DNA from: Novosphingobium fuchskuhlense
Lineage (GTDB): Bacteria > Pseudomonadota > Alphaproteobacteria > Sphingomonadales > Sphingomonadaceae
Assembly: GCF_001519075.1 (NCBI RefSeq)
Contig: NZ_KQ954245.1
Span: 248,001 to 312,000 of the forward strand
Direction of reading: 5' to 3'
DNA: 64,000 nucleotides
How positions within the stretch are numbered: position 1 is the first letter of the stretch; each line of letters opens with the position of its first letter. Below are positions 15,761-24,405 of the stretch, piece after piece. A model generated the notes under the pieces. It searched no databases and was not told the origin of the DNA. It was given only the letters and a program-made list of their open reading frames with translations. The translations under genes were made by a program, and so were the position numbers.

Positions 15761-16357
15761 ATGGTCACTCATGACGACATCCGCGATGAACTGCTGAAAA
15801 GGCTGGCGGAAAAGCGCGTGACCGGCGCTGGCATCGCCAAGCTTTTGGGTATTCCAGCCCCTCGTGTGGCGGAAATCAAAAAGGGCACGCGGCGCATTCA
15901 ACAGAATGAAATGCCCATCCTTGCTGAGTTTTTCGGGTTGGGTGAAATTGACAGTCCGAGCGTTGATACGAATGTCGTTTGGGTACCGGTGATCGGCATT
16001 GCCGCAGCCGGCAGTTGGCGAGAGGCGATTGAAGTGCCCGCGTTTCTTGTTCCACAGATCAAGCGAGCCGGGTGCAACCAGGCTTTCGCGGTTCAGGTTG
16101 ATGGCGATAGCATGAATCAGATCCTGCCCGAGCGGTCTTACGCCGTGGTGGATCCCGATCAGAGAGAACTGCGCAACAACCGCGTCTACCTGATTCAAAA
16201 CGGAGGCGGGGAAACGACCATCAAGCGCTTCTGCACGGAGCCCGCGCGGTTTGAGCCGGTATCATCGAATCCGATGCACAATGTCATTCACATTGGAGAG
16301 CACGAGATCACGGTAATCGGCCGCGTGGTGTCGTTTACGAGTGACGAAGGGTTGTAG
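15761..16357 (+). CDS. S24-family (LexA/CI-like) phage repressor
   Basis: A 198-residue repressor with N-terminal HTH (about 20-60: TGAGIAKLLGIPAPRVAEIK) and C-terminal LexA/UmuD-type self-cleavage domain. The presumed cleavage site is AAAG-SW (about 84), catalytic Ser117 is in VDGDSMNQ and Lys155 in TIKRF. It would keep the prophage silent and be inactivated by RecA on DNA damage. The ATG at 15761 gives the usual M-[VL]-[TS]-H-x-D/E-x-I start. An in-frame ATG at 15716 with AGGGGA upstream would add 15 residues encoded within operators and is less family-like. Confidence 0.85.
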   Translation: MVTHDDIRDELLKRLAEKRVTGAGIAKLLGIPAPRVAEIKKGTRRIQQNEMPILAEFFGLGEIDSPSVDTNVVWVPVIGIAAAGSWREAIEVPAFLVPQIKRAGCNQAFAVQVDGDSMNQILPERSYAVVDPDQRELRNNRVYLIQNGGGETTIKRFCTEPARFEPVSSNPMHNVIHIGEHEITVIGRVVSFTSDEGL

Positions 16358-16360
16358 CTG

Positions 16361-16648
16361 ATGCGGCTAATCCTTGAAGCCTATCGCTGGGTCACGCTGT
16401 TTGCTTTCTGGGTGTCGTTTCTGTTCTTGCTGGTGCCGGTCGCTGCGTTTTTCATGCCTGGCTATCATGTCGAGTACGGCCCGTGGGCGCTGTTCGGGTT
16501 TGCCGGCGTTGCTTTCACCTTTGCCGCGTCCGGCCTGAACGTCATCGGCATCGCGATCTACGACCAGCTTCGCGCGCTCACCACAGAGGCCGAGTACGCG
16601 CGCACCGAAATCGCCTATCTGCGCGAGGAGCTTCAAGGGCGTGACTAA
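16361..16648 (+). CDS. Two-span phage membrane protein
   Basis: A 95-residue protein with two hydrophobic helices (FAFWVSFLFLLVPVAAFFM and FGFAGVAFTFAASGLNVIGI) and a charged C-terminal tail (RTEIAYLREELQ) likely to be cytoplasmic. It lies 3 bp after the repressor, a position where lysogenic conversion and superinfection-exclusion genes are often found. Function is inference only. Confidence 0.6.
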   Translation: MRLILEAYRWVTLFAFWVSFLFLLVPVAAFFMPGYHVEYGPWALFGFAGVAFTFAASGLNVIGIAIYDQLRALTTEAEYARTEIAYLREELQGRD

Positions 16649-16889
16649 GCGGCTGAGGCTACCGCTTGGCACGCCAGCGCCGGGCGATGGCAAGATAACC
16701 CCGTCGAAAACACCGCTCTACCGGGGCAATGAGCCGGAACACGAAATAGCCTGCGGTAACTGCGACACGGTTCTCTTCGAACGGATGGGCGAAGAAGGGC
16801 TTCGGCATCACCTTAACACCGTCAACCGCTGCGTGCTCCAGTGTGTTTGCGGCGCCTATAACTTCTTGCCAGTTCAGACACGCATCTAG
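16641..16889 (+). CDS. Small zinc-ribbon phage protein
   Basis: An 82-residue protein starting at GTG 16641, overlapping the previous gene by 8 nt. It contains IACGNCDTVLFER and NRCVLQCVCGAYNF, a likely four-cysteine zinc ribbon. A 152-residue open frame on the opposite strand (16659-17117) covers the same DNA; the paired cysteines favour the plus-strand gene. Probably co-transcribed with the repressor. Confidence 0.5.
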   Translation: MTKRLRLPLGTPAPGDGKITPSKTPLYRGNEPEHEIACGNCDTVLFERMGEEGLRHHLNTVNRCVLQCVCGAYNFLPVQTRI

Positions 16890-17102
16890 TTCCAGGCTGG
16901 TCAGCGTGCGCGACCACAAGTAGGTCTTCCCGCCCGGAATATCGAACGGCGGACCCACATTCTCACCCTTGGCCCTAAGCTCCCGGATGACTTCGGCCCG
17001 AAGTGCAAGGGCTTGCTCGTGTATCACGTTGCATGCGCACCTGTTTTCCATTTCCATTTTCCTACAGCCCCACCGCTCGGCATGATCGGCATGAGCGTGA
17101 GC

Positions 17103-17175
17103 TATCGATTTTCGCACATTGAAACAAGAAAATTACGAAAACCGTATTGACGTATGGATACGAATATCGTAATAA
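17103..17175 (+). promoter_or_regulatory. Rightward early promoter with three repressor operators
   Basis: TTGACG (17147-17152), 17-nt spacer, TAATAA (17170-17175). Operator-like sites: TATCGATTTTCGCAC (17103-17117), TTACGAAAACCGTAT (17133-17147) and ATACGAATATCGTAA (17158-17172). The last starts 6 nt after the -35 box, exactly as in the switch region at 15.7 kb. The stretch 16890-17230 (341 bp) holds this promoter and no convincing gene. Confidence 0.7.
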
Positions 17176-17230
17176 ATCTCCAACAGCCGGTGAGCCGAAA
17201 GCGCAGACCCGGCCAGTTTGGAGACTTCCG

Positions 17231-17551
17231 ATGGCTACACCTGTCACCACTGCTGAACTGATCGCGATCCTCGCGCCGTTCGCTGGCTACAAGCTCAACC
17301 CGCCGCGCAGCCCCGAGGGCTATCCCCGCCAGAACGTCGCGGTCGATATCTACGCCCGTGCCGAGCACATGATCGATTGCGATCTGCGCGGCGTCGATGC
17401 GGATGGCGTCGGGGTGTTCTTCTACAACGCCCGTGAGGTCACACCGTGGGACCGCATCCGCGAGGTCCGCGTTGCTGGCCTTGATGCCGATGGCGAACGG
17501 GTTTCGACGCGCGTATTCCAGCACGTCGGTGCTGTGAAGGTGGCCGCGTGA
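17231..17551 (+). CDS. First gene of the rightward early unit, unknown function
   Basis: A 106-residue protein, MATPVTTAELIAILAPFAGY..., with no recognised domain and no membrane segment. GGAG 7 nt before the ATG at 17231 fixes the start. It lies about 50 nt after the predicted transcript start. Stop and next GTG overlap (GTGA). Confidence 0.68.
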   Translation: MATPVTTAELIAILAPFAGYKLNPPRSPEGYPRQNVAVDIYARAEHMIDCDLRGVDADGVGVFFYNAREVTPWDRIREVRVAGLDADGERVSTRVFQHVGAVKVAA

Positions 17552-17784
17552 GCGCGCCAGCACTCGCCGTCGACATGTGGACCTACAAAGGCTGGTCCAT
17601 CAGCGCGGACTACCCGCCGATCCCGACGCGCGCCTTCGATTGGTCCGCCACATCGCCCGATTACGACGCTGATTGCGATCAGGACGGGTTCCATCGCTGC
17701 GCCGGCCAGACCCTTCACGCCGCGACCTACGAAGACCTGTTGCAGGCCATCGAGGACGCCATTGTCGATGGAGTCGACGCATGA
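17548..17784 (+). CDS. Small acidic phage protein
   Basis: A 78-residue acidic protein with many aromatic residues (MWTYKGWSI, RAFDWSATSPDYDADCDQDG). The start is GTG 17548 in a GTGA overlap with the preceding gene; the end overlaps the next ATG. No family recognised; short acidic early phage proteins are sometimes DNA mimics, but nothing here proves that. Confidence 0.6.
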   Translation: MSAPALAVDMWTYKGWSISADYPPIPTRAFDWSATSPDYDADCDQDGFHRCAGQTLHAATYEDLLQAIEDAIVDGVDA

Positions 17785-17984
17785 GCGACACACTCATCCA
17801 GCGCGCTCGCGACATCGCGGCGGACCAGTACATCCGTTTGGAAGTAAAGCGCCCAACGCCCCTCCGTACCTTGGAAGAATGGGCACCGCACGTCGCTGCC
17901 TACAGCGACATGATCCGCCAAGGTTCGTTCGACCGCAACATTGAAGTGCAGACTGCGCTTGCCGTTTTGCGGAGTGTCGCGTGA
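17781..17984 (+). CDS. 67-residue phage protein of unknown function
   Basis: MSDTLIQRARDIAADQYIRL... is a soluble helical protein joined to the preceding gene by ATGA and to the following one by GTGA. No domain is recognised. Its place in an unbroken coupled series supports translation. Confidence 0.6.
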   Translation: MSDTLIQRARDIAADQYIRLEVKRPTPLRTLEEWAPHVAAYSDMIRQGSFDRNIEVQTALAVLRSVA

Positions 17985-18430
17985 TGGGCAGCCTCACCAG
18001 AACCGCCGCTGCCTGCGCCGCCGCCGCGTTCCAGCGCCACACCTTCACCGCATGGCAGACCCTGACCGGCGGGCAGGCGCACCCGGTCGATACCGGAAAG
18101 GCCGAGGCGCTGGTCGAAGCAGTCGCCAACGCCGCGCGGCTCTGCCCGCACAAGGCGACCCTGTTCGTTCTGCAGCGCGACGAGCTGACCGGCGCGCAGG
18201 TGCTTTCGGTCAGCGCGATCAAGGCCCGCAAGGTCTGGCGCAAGTGCCCGGACAGCCTGATCACCAAGCAGGTTTCCGAAAGCTATCCCGCCGAGATCAC
18301 CCAGGTCCGCATGTCGGCCTTCGCGCCGTGGTCGTTCGACGTGTTCGCCGATCCGGTTGGCCGCGGCGCTGCCGGGTGCGTGGACATAGCCGCCAGCTTC
18401 GCCAGCAAGCACAGCGAGGAGGCGCACTAG
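17981..18430 (+). CDS. Phage protein of unknown function
   Basis: A 149-residue protein with a helical N-terminus (TAAACAAAAFQRHTFTAWQT) and an alpha/beta remainder. No recognised motif. The start is GTG 17981 (GTGA overlap), with ATG 17984 as an alternative. It belongs to the early rightward unit ahead of the ERF/SSB recombination genes. Confidence 0.6.
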   Translation: MMGSLTRTAAACAAAAFQRHTFTAWQTLTGGQAHPVDTGKAEALVEAVANAARLCPHKATLFVLQRDELTGAQVLSVSAIKARKVWRKCPDSLITKQVSESYPAEITQVRMSAFAPWSFDVFADPVGRGAAGCVDIAASFASKHSEEAH

Positions 18431-18433
18431 GCC

Positions 18434-18547
18434 ATGCACCCCGCCATCGCCCTCATCCGCAGCCACCCGCGCGAGTTCTGGCCGGTCCTCTGGGCCATGC
18501 CTGCCTTCGCCGCGCTGTTCACTCTCGTCTGGATTGTCACGCCATGA
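18434..18547 (+). CDS. 37-residue membrane micro-protein
   Basis: The product is a basic N-terminus (MHPAIALIRSHPREFW) followed by one hydrophobic helix (LWAMPAFAALFTLVWIV). Its TGA overlaps the next ATG (ATGA). Function unknown. Confidence 0.5.
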   Translation: MHPAIALIRSHPREFWPVLWAMPAFAALFTLVWIVTP

Positions 18548-18699
18548 ACCGCAGTCCCATCGCCACGCGCATCATGCCCGGCCTCTACGGCACGGAAATC
18601 CGTGTTCCGGCCTACGTGGTCGCCCAGCCTCGCAAGCGGGGCGTCATCACCGATTGGCTTCGCGAAAAGCGCGCGGCCGCCGCCAAAGGAAGCAACTGA
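18544..18699 (+). CDS. 51-residue basic phage protein
   Basis: MNRSPIATRIMPGLYGTEIR... ending KRAAAAKGSN. A soluble basic protein, ATGA-coupled to the membrane micro-protein and ending 1 nt before the ERF start. No family recognised. Confidence 0.55.
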   Translation: MNRSPIATRIMPGLYGTEIRVPAYVVAQPRKRGVITDWLREKRAAAAKGSN

Positions 18700-18700
18700 T

Positions 18701-19462
18701 ATGAACGCACCTACGAGAATCACCGCTGGCGTTCCGGCTGTCTATGCCAAGATCGCTGCCATCCAGGCCGAGCTGGCGCGCACCGGCATTTCCAAGTCGC
18801 GTCGCAATCAGCAGCAGGGCTACCAGTTCCGCGGCATCGACGAGATCTACGATGCCTTGTCGCCGCTGCTTGCGGCCAATGGCCTCTGCATCCTGCCGCG
18901 CATGGTCAGCCGCGAGGTTGTCGAGCGCACATCGGCGAAGGGTGGCGCGCTGTTCTATGTCACCGTCGAGGCCGAGTTCGATTTCATCGCTGCCGAAGAT
19001 GGATCGGTGCATGTCGTCCGCACATTCGGCGAGGCCATGGATAGCGCCGACAAGGCCACGAACAAGGCAATGTCGGCTGCCTACAAATATGCCGCGCTCA
19101 TGGCTTTTGCGATCCCGACCGAGGGTGACAACGACGCCGATGCCACCACGCACGAGGTTCAGAGCCGGGGCAATACCCAAGCTCCGAAGGCCGAGCCGCG
19201 CCAGCGGCAGTCGGCAGGCATGTCGGATGCTTCGTTCGCGAAAATCACAGGCCTCTTGCAGGCAACCAACACCGCGCCCGGTGTCATCATCGAATATTAC
19301 AAGGTCAAGAACCTGCGCGAACTTAGCAAGGCGCAGTTCGATGAAGCCGTGTCTCGCCTCGAAGACCGTCTCGCCAAGGCTGCTCACGAGCAGACCAACC
19401 AGCAAACTCAGCAGCAGGGCGGGGATTTCGATCCTGCGTCGCTCGAGAACTGCCCCTTCTAA
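18701..19462 (+). CDS. erf: ERF family single-strand annealing protein
   Basis: A 253-residue phage recombinase of the ERF family. The core has KSRRNQQQGYQFRGIDEIYD, LSPLLAANGLCILPR and GEAMDSADKATNKAMSAAYKYA, then LMAFAIPTE, which is the classic ERF signature. It anneals complementary single strands in phage recombination and genome circularisation. The C-terminus ends DFDPASLENCPF, resembling the acidic tip of SSB (DDEIPF in the nearby SSB). The ATG at 18701 follows AAGGAAGC. Confidence 0.9.
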   Translation: MNAPTRITAGVPAVYAKIAAIQAELARTGISKSRRNQQQGYQFRGIDEIYDALSPLLAANGLCILPRMVSREVVERTSAKGGALFYVTVEAEFDFIAAEDGSVHVVRTFGEAMDSADKATNKAMSAAYKYAALMAFAIPTEGDNDADATTHEVQSRGNTQAPKAEPRQRQSAGMSDASFAKITGLLQATNTAPGVIIEYYKVKNLRELSKAQFDEAVSRLEDRLAKAAHEQTNQQTQQQGGDFDPASLENCPF

Positions 19463-19473
19463 GGAACCCCGGC

Positions 19474-20451
19474 ATGCTGACCCACTATCAGTCCAGCAAG
19501 GGCGCTATCGCGATCAATGGTATGCCTTTGCGTTACGCTAGCAACGCCCTCGCCAAGCTCCGCCGCGATGAACCCGAGCGTTCCGGGGAGATCGAAGCGC
19601 TGCATGCTCACGTGACGAAGCTTGAGGCTGCCGCCGAAGACGCGACTGCCGTCGCGGTTGCTCCGCCTCCGATCGGAGACAATGGCGGGCCGCCGATCGA
19701 AGAGTCGGGGCCAAAACTCACGACGTGGGACGCAGTGAAGACCAACCTTGATGATCTGCTCACCGAGGCTGGCAACTGGGCTGATGGCATCGATATCACC
19801 AACCAGGATCAGGCCGACAGCGTTGGCCGTTTGCGGGGTCTCCTGCAGCAGGCCGTGAACGCCGCTGATGACGCGCGAGTGGCGGAGAAGAAGCCGCTCG
19901 ATGATCAGATCGCGGAAATTCAAGACCGCTACAACGCCTACATCGCGCCGATGAAGAACCGGCAGCCGGGCAAGGCCAGCAAGGCGATCGCCGCGCTCGG
20001 CAACCTTTTGACGGTCTGGCTGAACAAGCAGGAAGCTGATCGTCGCGAGCGTGAAGCCGCTGCTGCAGCCGCCGCCGCCGAAGCTGCAGCAAAGGCGCTG
20101 GCAGAGCGGGCCGAGGCCAAGGAAACGACCGACTTGGCCGTGATGGAACGCGCGGATGAAACACTCGCCGCCGCAGAGGAACTTATCCGTCAAGCCAAGG
20201 GCGTCGCGCGGGAGAAGGTCAGGGCAGGCGGTGGTGATGGCCTGCGCGCTCAAGCGCTGCGCACCTCTTACGTGGCCGAGCCGAGTGGCGAGAAGGACGC
20301 GTGGACCGCTGCGCTGCGCCACTACATGAACCACGAGCCCGAGGAGATCAAAGCCCTGATCCAGCGGCTTGCGAGCGCCGATGCGCGCGATCCCGGCAAG
20401 CGTGCGCGCGGCATCCCCGGTTTCATCATCCGCGAAGTGAAGGAAGTCTGA
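19474..20451 (+). CDS. Phage coiled-coil protein between ERF and SSB
   Basis: A 325-residue protein. After a short N-terminal part there is an IGDNGGPPI loop, then a long Ala/Glu-rich helical region (about 130-240, strong coiled-coil character) and a C-terminal domain ending in [16 protein letters not shown]. The position between the annealase and SSB suggests a part in DNA recombination or replication. No enzymatic motif is visible. Confidence 0.68.
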   Translation: MLTHYQSSKGAIAINGMPLRYASNALAKLRRDEPERSGEIEALHAHVTKLEAAAEDATAVAVAPPPIGDNGGPPIEESGPKLTTWDAVKTNLDDLLTEAGNWADGIDITNQDQADSVGRLRGLLQQAVNAADDARVAEKKPLDDQIAEIQDRYNAYIAPMKNRQPGKASKAIAALGNLLTVWLNKQEADRREREAAAAAAAAEAAAKALAERAEAKETTDLAVMERADETLAAAEELIRQAKGVAREKVRAGGGDGLRAQALRTSYVAEPSGEKDAWTAALRHYMNHEPEEIKALIQRLASADARDPGKRARGIPGFIIREVKEV

Positions 20452-20453
20452 TT

Positions 20454-20948
20454 ATGGCGAGCGTCAACAAGGTCATGCTGATCGGCAACTTGGGGCAGGA
20501 TCCCGAGGTCAAGAGCTTTCAAAACGGCGGCCGTCTTGCGGTCCTGCGCATCGCCACCAGCGAGACGTGGAAGGACAAGGCCACTGGTGAGCGGAAGGAA
20601 CGGGTTGAGTGGCACACCGTCTCGATCCAGTCCGACGGTCTTGTCGGTGTCGCCGAGCGCTATCTGCGCAAGGGCAGCAAGGTCTACATCGAAGGCCAAC
20701 TGCGCACCCGCAAGTGGCAGGCACAGGATGGCAGCGACCGCTACAGCACCGAGGTTGTGCTTGGGGGGATCGGGGGCTCGCTGGTCATGCTCGACGGCGC
20801 CAACAATGACAGCGGGCAGGGCGAGAGCCAGCGCGGCGGACAGGCGCGCGGCGGCACGGGCGGCGGGGCAGGGCGGTCCGGTGGCTTTGGGAGCCAGCAG
20901 CGCGGCGGTTTCGCCGACGACGACCTCGACGACGAGATTCCGTTCTGA
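20454..20948 (+). CDS. ssb: Phage single-stranded DNA-binding protein
   Basis: A 164-residue SSB. The OB fold (1-110) shows [23 protein letters not shown] and [18 protein letters not shown]; then a Gly/Arg-rich linker and the C-terminal acidic tip [12 protein letters not shown] that recruits partner enzymes. Coats single strands in replication and recombination with ERF. Start ATG 20454, preceded by GAAGG. Length and layout are normal for bacterial-type SSB. Confidence 0.94.
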   Translation: MASVNKVMLIGNLGQDPEVKSFQNGGRLAVLRIATSETWKDKATGERKERVEWHTVSIQSDGLVGVAERYLRKGSKVYIEGQLRTRKWQAQDGSDRYSTEVVLGGIGGSLVMLDGANNDSGQGESQRGGQARGGTGGGAGRSGGFGSQQRGGFADDDLDDEIPF

Positions 20949-20959
20949 GGAGCGTCACC

Positions 20960-21403
20960 ATGGCTGATACCGAACCCCTTCTGTTTCGCGTTTCCCTTGG
21001 CACCCTGCGCCCGATCAACGGCGCGGCGGCGGAAGCACTCAAAGCCGTGGCCGATGGCTCGATGGTCCGCATCGAGATCAAACGGACGCAGGGCAATGTG
21101 CGCCGGATGGCTTGGTATTGGGTCATGCTGAAGATCGCGATCGACAACCTTGCCGATGCTTTCGACGGCCCGGTCACGACCGCGATGCTGCACAAGTGGC
21201 TGAAGCGGGAGGCTGGCCTCGCGCGGCCCATCGTGTCGCGCAGGACCGGAGAAATCCTCGACTACGACTACGACAGCATCGCCTTCCACAACATGCCGGA
21301 AGGCGAGCGCGCGAAATTCGTCGACTTTGCCAGCGCCAAGCTTGCGGCGCGCCTTGGCTGTCATCCCAGTGAACTCACCAGCGAAGCGAAAGCCGCAGCA
21401 TGA
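20960..21403 (+). CDS. Phage protein, DUF1367/NinB-like context
   Basis: A 147-residue protein. LRPINGAAAEALKAVADGSMVRIEIKRTQGNVRRMAWYWVMLKIA resembles the start of DUF1367-type phage proteins, which sit near recombination genes. The rest (LHKWLKREAGLARPIVSRRTGE) is basic. Weak family assignment; no catalytic motif is identified. It is 11 bp after ssb and ATGA-coupled to the next gene. Confidence 0.58.
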   Translation: MADTEPLLFRVSLGTLRPINGAAAEALKAVADGSMVRIEIKRTQGNVRRMAWYWVMLKIAIDNLADAFDGPVTTAMLHKWLKREAGLARPIVSRRTGEILDYDYDSIAFHNMPEGERAKFVDFASAKLAARLGCHPSELTSEAKAAA

Positions 21404-21594
21404 CACACGCCGCCCCCTTGCCGCCGATCACTGCACCCGCCGACATCATGCTAGAGGCCCGCACGAATTGCGCCGCCCGGGCGACTTCGCGCGGTAAGCC
21501 AGAGCTTGCCGACGCATTCATGCGCTGCACACAGGACGCAGGCTGGGCGATCCGCCACGAGGTTGCCAAGCTCCTGGCGGAGCGGGCGTCGTGA
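21400..21594 (+). CDS. 64-residue phage protein of unknown function
   Basis: MTHAAPLPPITAPADIMLEARTN..., soluble and helical, with two cysteines. ATGA overlap with the preceding gene. No recognised domain. Confidence 0.55.
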   Translation: MTHAAPLPPITAPADIMLEARTNCAARATSRGKPELADAFMRCTQDAGWAIRHEVAKLLAERAS

Positions 21595-21595
21595 C

Positions 21596-21778
21596 ATGCC
21601 CCGCAACGAAGGCATGCAGCCCGGTGCCACGAAGGGCAAGCGCGTCCGCGTGCGCCTCAGGAATGGCTACGACAGCGCGAACTACGACCCGCCGCACTGG
21701 CCGGCCGACACGCTGCGCTGGACCATCAGCACCCCGCCACACCCGAGCGACATCCTCGCTTGGAAGCTGGCCGATTGA
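21596..21778 (+). CDS. 60-residue basic phage protein
   Basis: MPRNEGMQPGATKGKRVRVR followed by NGYDSANYDPPHWPADTLRW. A small, basic, probably beta-rich protein starting one base after the preceding stop. The region 21779-21835 downstream holds no gene. Function unknown. Confidence 0.58.
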   Translation: MPRNEGMQPGATKGKRVRVRLRNGYDSANYDPPHWPADTLRWTISTPPHPSDILAWKLAD

Positions 21779-21835
21779 CACTTTCCACGAGGGGCCGGGC
21801 GGCCGACGCAAGACAGGTCGCCCGGTGATTTTCAA

Positions 21836-23191
21836 ATGAACGCGATCGCGCTTCCCCTGACAGTCGCGGACATCGTCGCCGAGTATGAAGCGAAGGATCG
21901 CGCTTTGGCCGCCGAGATCAAGGCGCTCCACGATGCCTTCACGCGCCTCGATCTCGCGACGACAGTGCAGGGCACCTATGTCGAGCGGGTCGCGCAGAAG
22001 CCTTACCTGCATATCGACACGCTGCGGAAGAACCTGCTCAAGTCGGGCTGGCGCGCGGTCTATGAACGCCTGCAGATCGACAGCATTGCCAGCGCCAAGG
22101 ATCGGAAGCTGTTCGATCAGGCGCTGGCCAATCCGCCGCCGCTGTCTGTCGAAACGGCCAAGGCCACCTTCGGCGATTACCTGATCCGCCCGCGCTTCCA
22201 CATCTTGCGCGGTCTGGCCGAGGCGTTCTGCGCGCTCGATCCGGCCTACAAGTCGCACAGCCGGGTGCGCATCGGGGTGAAGGGTCTGCCCAAGCGCGTC
22301 GTGCTGAACAACTGGGGCGGCTTCTCCAGCACTTACGGGCGCGACCGGTTCCAGGACATGGCCAACGCGCTCGCCGCGTTCCGCCGCCAGCCGCGCGTCG
22401 AGTGGTGCGAGATGCTCGACATCGATGAGCAGCATAAGCTTGGCAGCGATGCCGTGATGAACGGCCGCACCATCAAGCGCTACAAGTCGGCAGGGCAAGA
22501 GGAAGAGTACCACGCGCCGGACCGCGGCCTCACCATCCGCAAGTTCGGCAATGGCAACGCCCACGTCTATTTCGATCACGACGCCCTGCACGCCGTCAAC
22601 CGCGCGCTCGCCGAGTTCTACGGCGAAGTTCTGCCCGATGCTGAACCCGAAGGCGTAAAGCCCAGCGCGAGCACAGCGGTATCGAAGGATTTGCAGTTTT
22701 ACTGGTCGCCGCCCAACGTGATCGAGCGCGCGCTGGCATTCGCCGGCGTGCCCGACTTGCGCGGATGGCGGCACAATCGGCCCGCGCCGATGAAGGTGCT
22801 TGAGCCGAGTTGCGGCGATGGCCGCATTCTCAATGTGCTGCGCGCCTATGGCCATGTTGGTTACGGGATCGAGTACCACCCGGGCCGCGCGGCCGAGGCG
22901 AAGGCCAAGGGGCATTCGGTCTTGTGCGCCAACTTCCTCGATTGCGAGCCGATGCCGTTCGAGACGGTGGTGATGAACCCGCCGTTCTATGGCAGGCACT
23001 ACGTTCAGCACGTCCGCCATGCCCTGCGCTTCGTCCAGCCGGGCGGAGTGCTGGTGGCCATCCTTCCCGCCACCGCGCGCTACGACCACGGCGAATTGAC
23101 CGGGGAATGGGAAGACCTGCCCGTCGCCAGCTTCGCCGATGCCGGCACCAACGTCCCCACCACCATGCTCAAGATCAGGAAACCCGCATGA
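21836..23191 (+). CDS. DUF4942 domain protein with SAM methyltransferase domain
   Basis: A 451-residue protein. Residues 1 to about 270 match the DUF4942 pattern as I recall it (long helices, then RVRIGVKGLPKRVVLNNWGG and LTIRKFGNGNAHVYFDHDAL). The C-terminal domain is a class I methyltransferase: VLEPSCGDGRIL (motif I), YGIEYHP (acidic loop) and VVMNPPFYGRHY (motif IV, about 380; NPPF suggests N6-adenine). DUF4942 proteins are frequent on phages and plasmids and probably modify DNA against restriction. Its stop overlaps the start of the PAPS-reductase-family gene, so the two may act together. Confidence 0.82.
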   Translation: MNAIALPLTVADIVAEYEAKDRALAAEIKALHDAFTRLDLATTVQGTYVERVAQKPYLHIDTLRKNLLKSGWRAVYERLQIDSIASAKDRKLFDQALANPPPLSVETAKATFGDYLIRPRFHILRGLAEAFCALDPAYKSHSRVRIGVKGLPKRVVLNNWGGFSSTYGRDRFQDMANALAAFRRQPRVEWCEMLDIDEQHKLGSDAVMNGRTIKRYKSAGQEEEYHAPDRGLTIRKFGNGNAHVYFDHDALHAVNRALAEFYGEVLPDAEPEGVKPSASTAVSKDLQFYWSPPNVIERALAFAGVPDLRGWRHNRPAPMKVLEPSCGDGRILNVLRAYGHVGYGIEYHPGRAAEAKAKGHSVLCANFLDCEPMPFETVVMNPPFYGRHYVQHVRHALRFVQPGGVLVAILPATARYDHGELTGEWEDLPVASFADAGTNVPTTMLKIRKPA

Positions 23192-24405
23192 CCAGCTTCA
23201 GGGAAGCCGCGCGGGCCGCCCCGCCGCTCACCGTGCATGCCGTTACGCATGAGGGCGTCGATCTGACGCTGCAGTCGTTGCGGGCTTATTGGGGCAACCA
23301 CCAGCACTTCGCCGTGGCATGGTCTGGCGGGAAGGACAGCACCGCGCTACTCACCCTGATCATCCACCTGATCGATGCCGACTATCTGCCGCAGCCCGAA
23401 TGCCTGCATGTGTTCTACGCGGACACCCGGCAGGAACTTCCGCCGATCCAGCTCGCCGCCGAGCAGATCATGGCGCGCCTCAGCACCCGCAACTGGATCA
23501 AGTTCCATGTTGTGCGCGCCCCGCTCGACAAGCGCTTCATGGTCTACATTCTCGGGCGCGGCGTGCCACCGCCGAACAACAACACGCTGCGCTGGTGCAC
23601 CCGGCAGATCAAGGTCGAGCCGATGGCGGCCGCACTGGCCGAGGCCATGGCCGAACTGCCCGGCACCGCCCTCATGCTCACTGGGGTGCGCCAGGGCGAA
23701 AGCGCGATCCGCGATGGCCGAATTGCCATGTCGTGCTCGAAGGACGGGGCCGAGTGCGGTCAGGGCTGGTATCAGCAGGTGCTGCCCGAGGCGAAGGGGA
23801 TCAAGGGCCGCATCGCCACGCTCGCCCCGCTGCTGCACTGGCGCGTGTGCTGGATCTGGGATTGGCTGAAGGTCTTCGCGCCTATGCCCGAATTCGGGGG
23901 CTGGCCGACACAGATCCTTGCCGATGCCTACGGTGGCGACGATGCCGAGGAGATCAACGCCCGCACCGGCTGCATTGGCTGTCCGCTCGCGTCGAAGGAT
24001 ACCGCGCTCGAAACCGTGGTCGCCATGCCGCACTGGGCGCATCTGGCACCGCTCACCGAACTGAAGCCGCTCTATCGCTGGATGCGCAAGCCGCGCCAAC
24101 GCCTCCGCAAGAGCGGAGTGGAACGGCTGAAGGACGGCTCAATTGCCAAGAACCCGCAGCGCATGGGGCCGCTCACCTTGGAGGCCCGTAGCGAGGCGCT
24201 GGAGCGCATTCTCGATATCCAGCGCCGCGCCCGCGTCGATCTCATCAACGCCGAGGAGGAGGCACGCATCCGCGAACTGATCGCCGCGCGCACGTTCCCT
24301 GACAAGTGGGATGGAGACGAGCCACGCGCCGATCTCTGGCTTGATGCTGTTTACGGCGACGGCACCAGCCAGCCGATCCTTTTCAGGGAGCTCGTAGGTT
24401 CATGA
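23188..24405 (+). CDS. PAPS reductase/DndC-like sulfurtransferase-family protein
   Basis: A 405-residue protein with a PP-loop ATP site SGGKDST (46-52), RWCTRQIK (C137) and C262-IGC-265 in GCIGCPLASKD, the arrangement seen in PAPS reductase and DndC-like enzymes that adenylate a substrate and move sulfur. Further cysteines lie in MSCSKDGAEC. In phages such genes are of unknown role; DndC itself works in DNA phosphorothioation. The C-terminal helical part differs from APS/PAPS reductases. ATGA-coupled to the methyltransferase before and the chimeric gene after. Confidence 0.82.
   Translation: MTSFREAARAAPPLTVHAVTHEGVDLTLQSLRAYWGNHQHFAVAWSGGKDSTALLTLIIHLIDADYLPQPECLHVFYADTRQELPPIQLAAEQIMARLSTRNWIKFHVVRAPLDKRFMVYILGRGVPPPNNNTLRWCTRQIKVEPMAAALAEAMAELPGTALMLTGVRQGESAIRDGRIAMSCSKDGAECGQGWYQQVLPEAKGIKGRIATLAPLLHWRVCWIWDWLKVFAPMPEFGGWPTQILADAYGGDDAEEINARTGCIGCPLASKDTALETVVAMPHWAHLAPLTELKPLYRWMRKPRQRLRKSGVERLKDGSIAKNPQRMGPLTLEARSEALERILDIQRRARVDLINAEEEARIRELIAARTFPDKWDGDEPRADLWLDAVYGDGTSQPILFRELVGS

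Noticed and set aside
16659..17117. 152-codon minus-strand frame opposite the zinc-ribbon gene
   Set aside because: It runs across the rightward operators at its 5' end, and the plus-strand frame shows a clear four-cysteine ribbon. The minus-strand translation has no recognised motif, though a short version starting near 17057 cannot be fully excluded.
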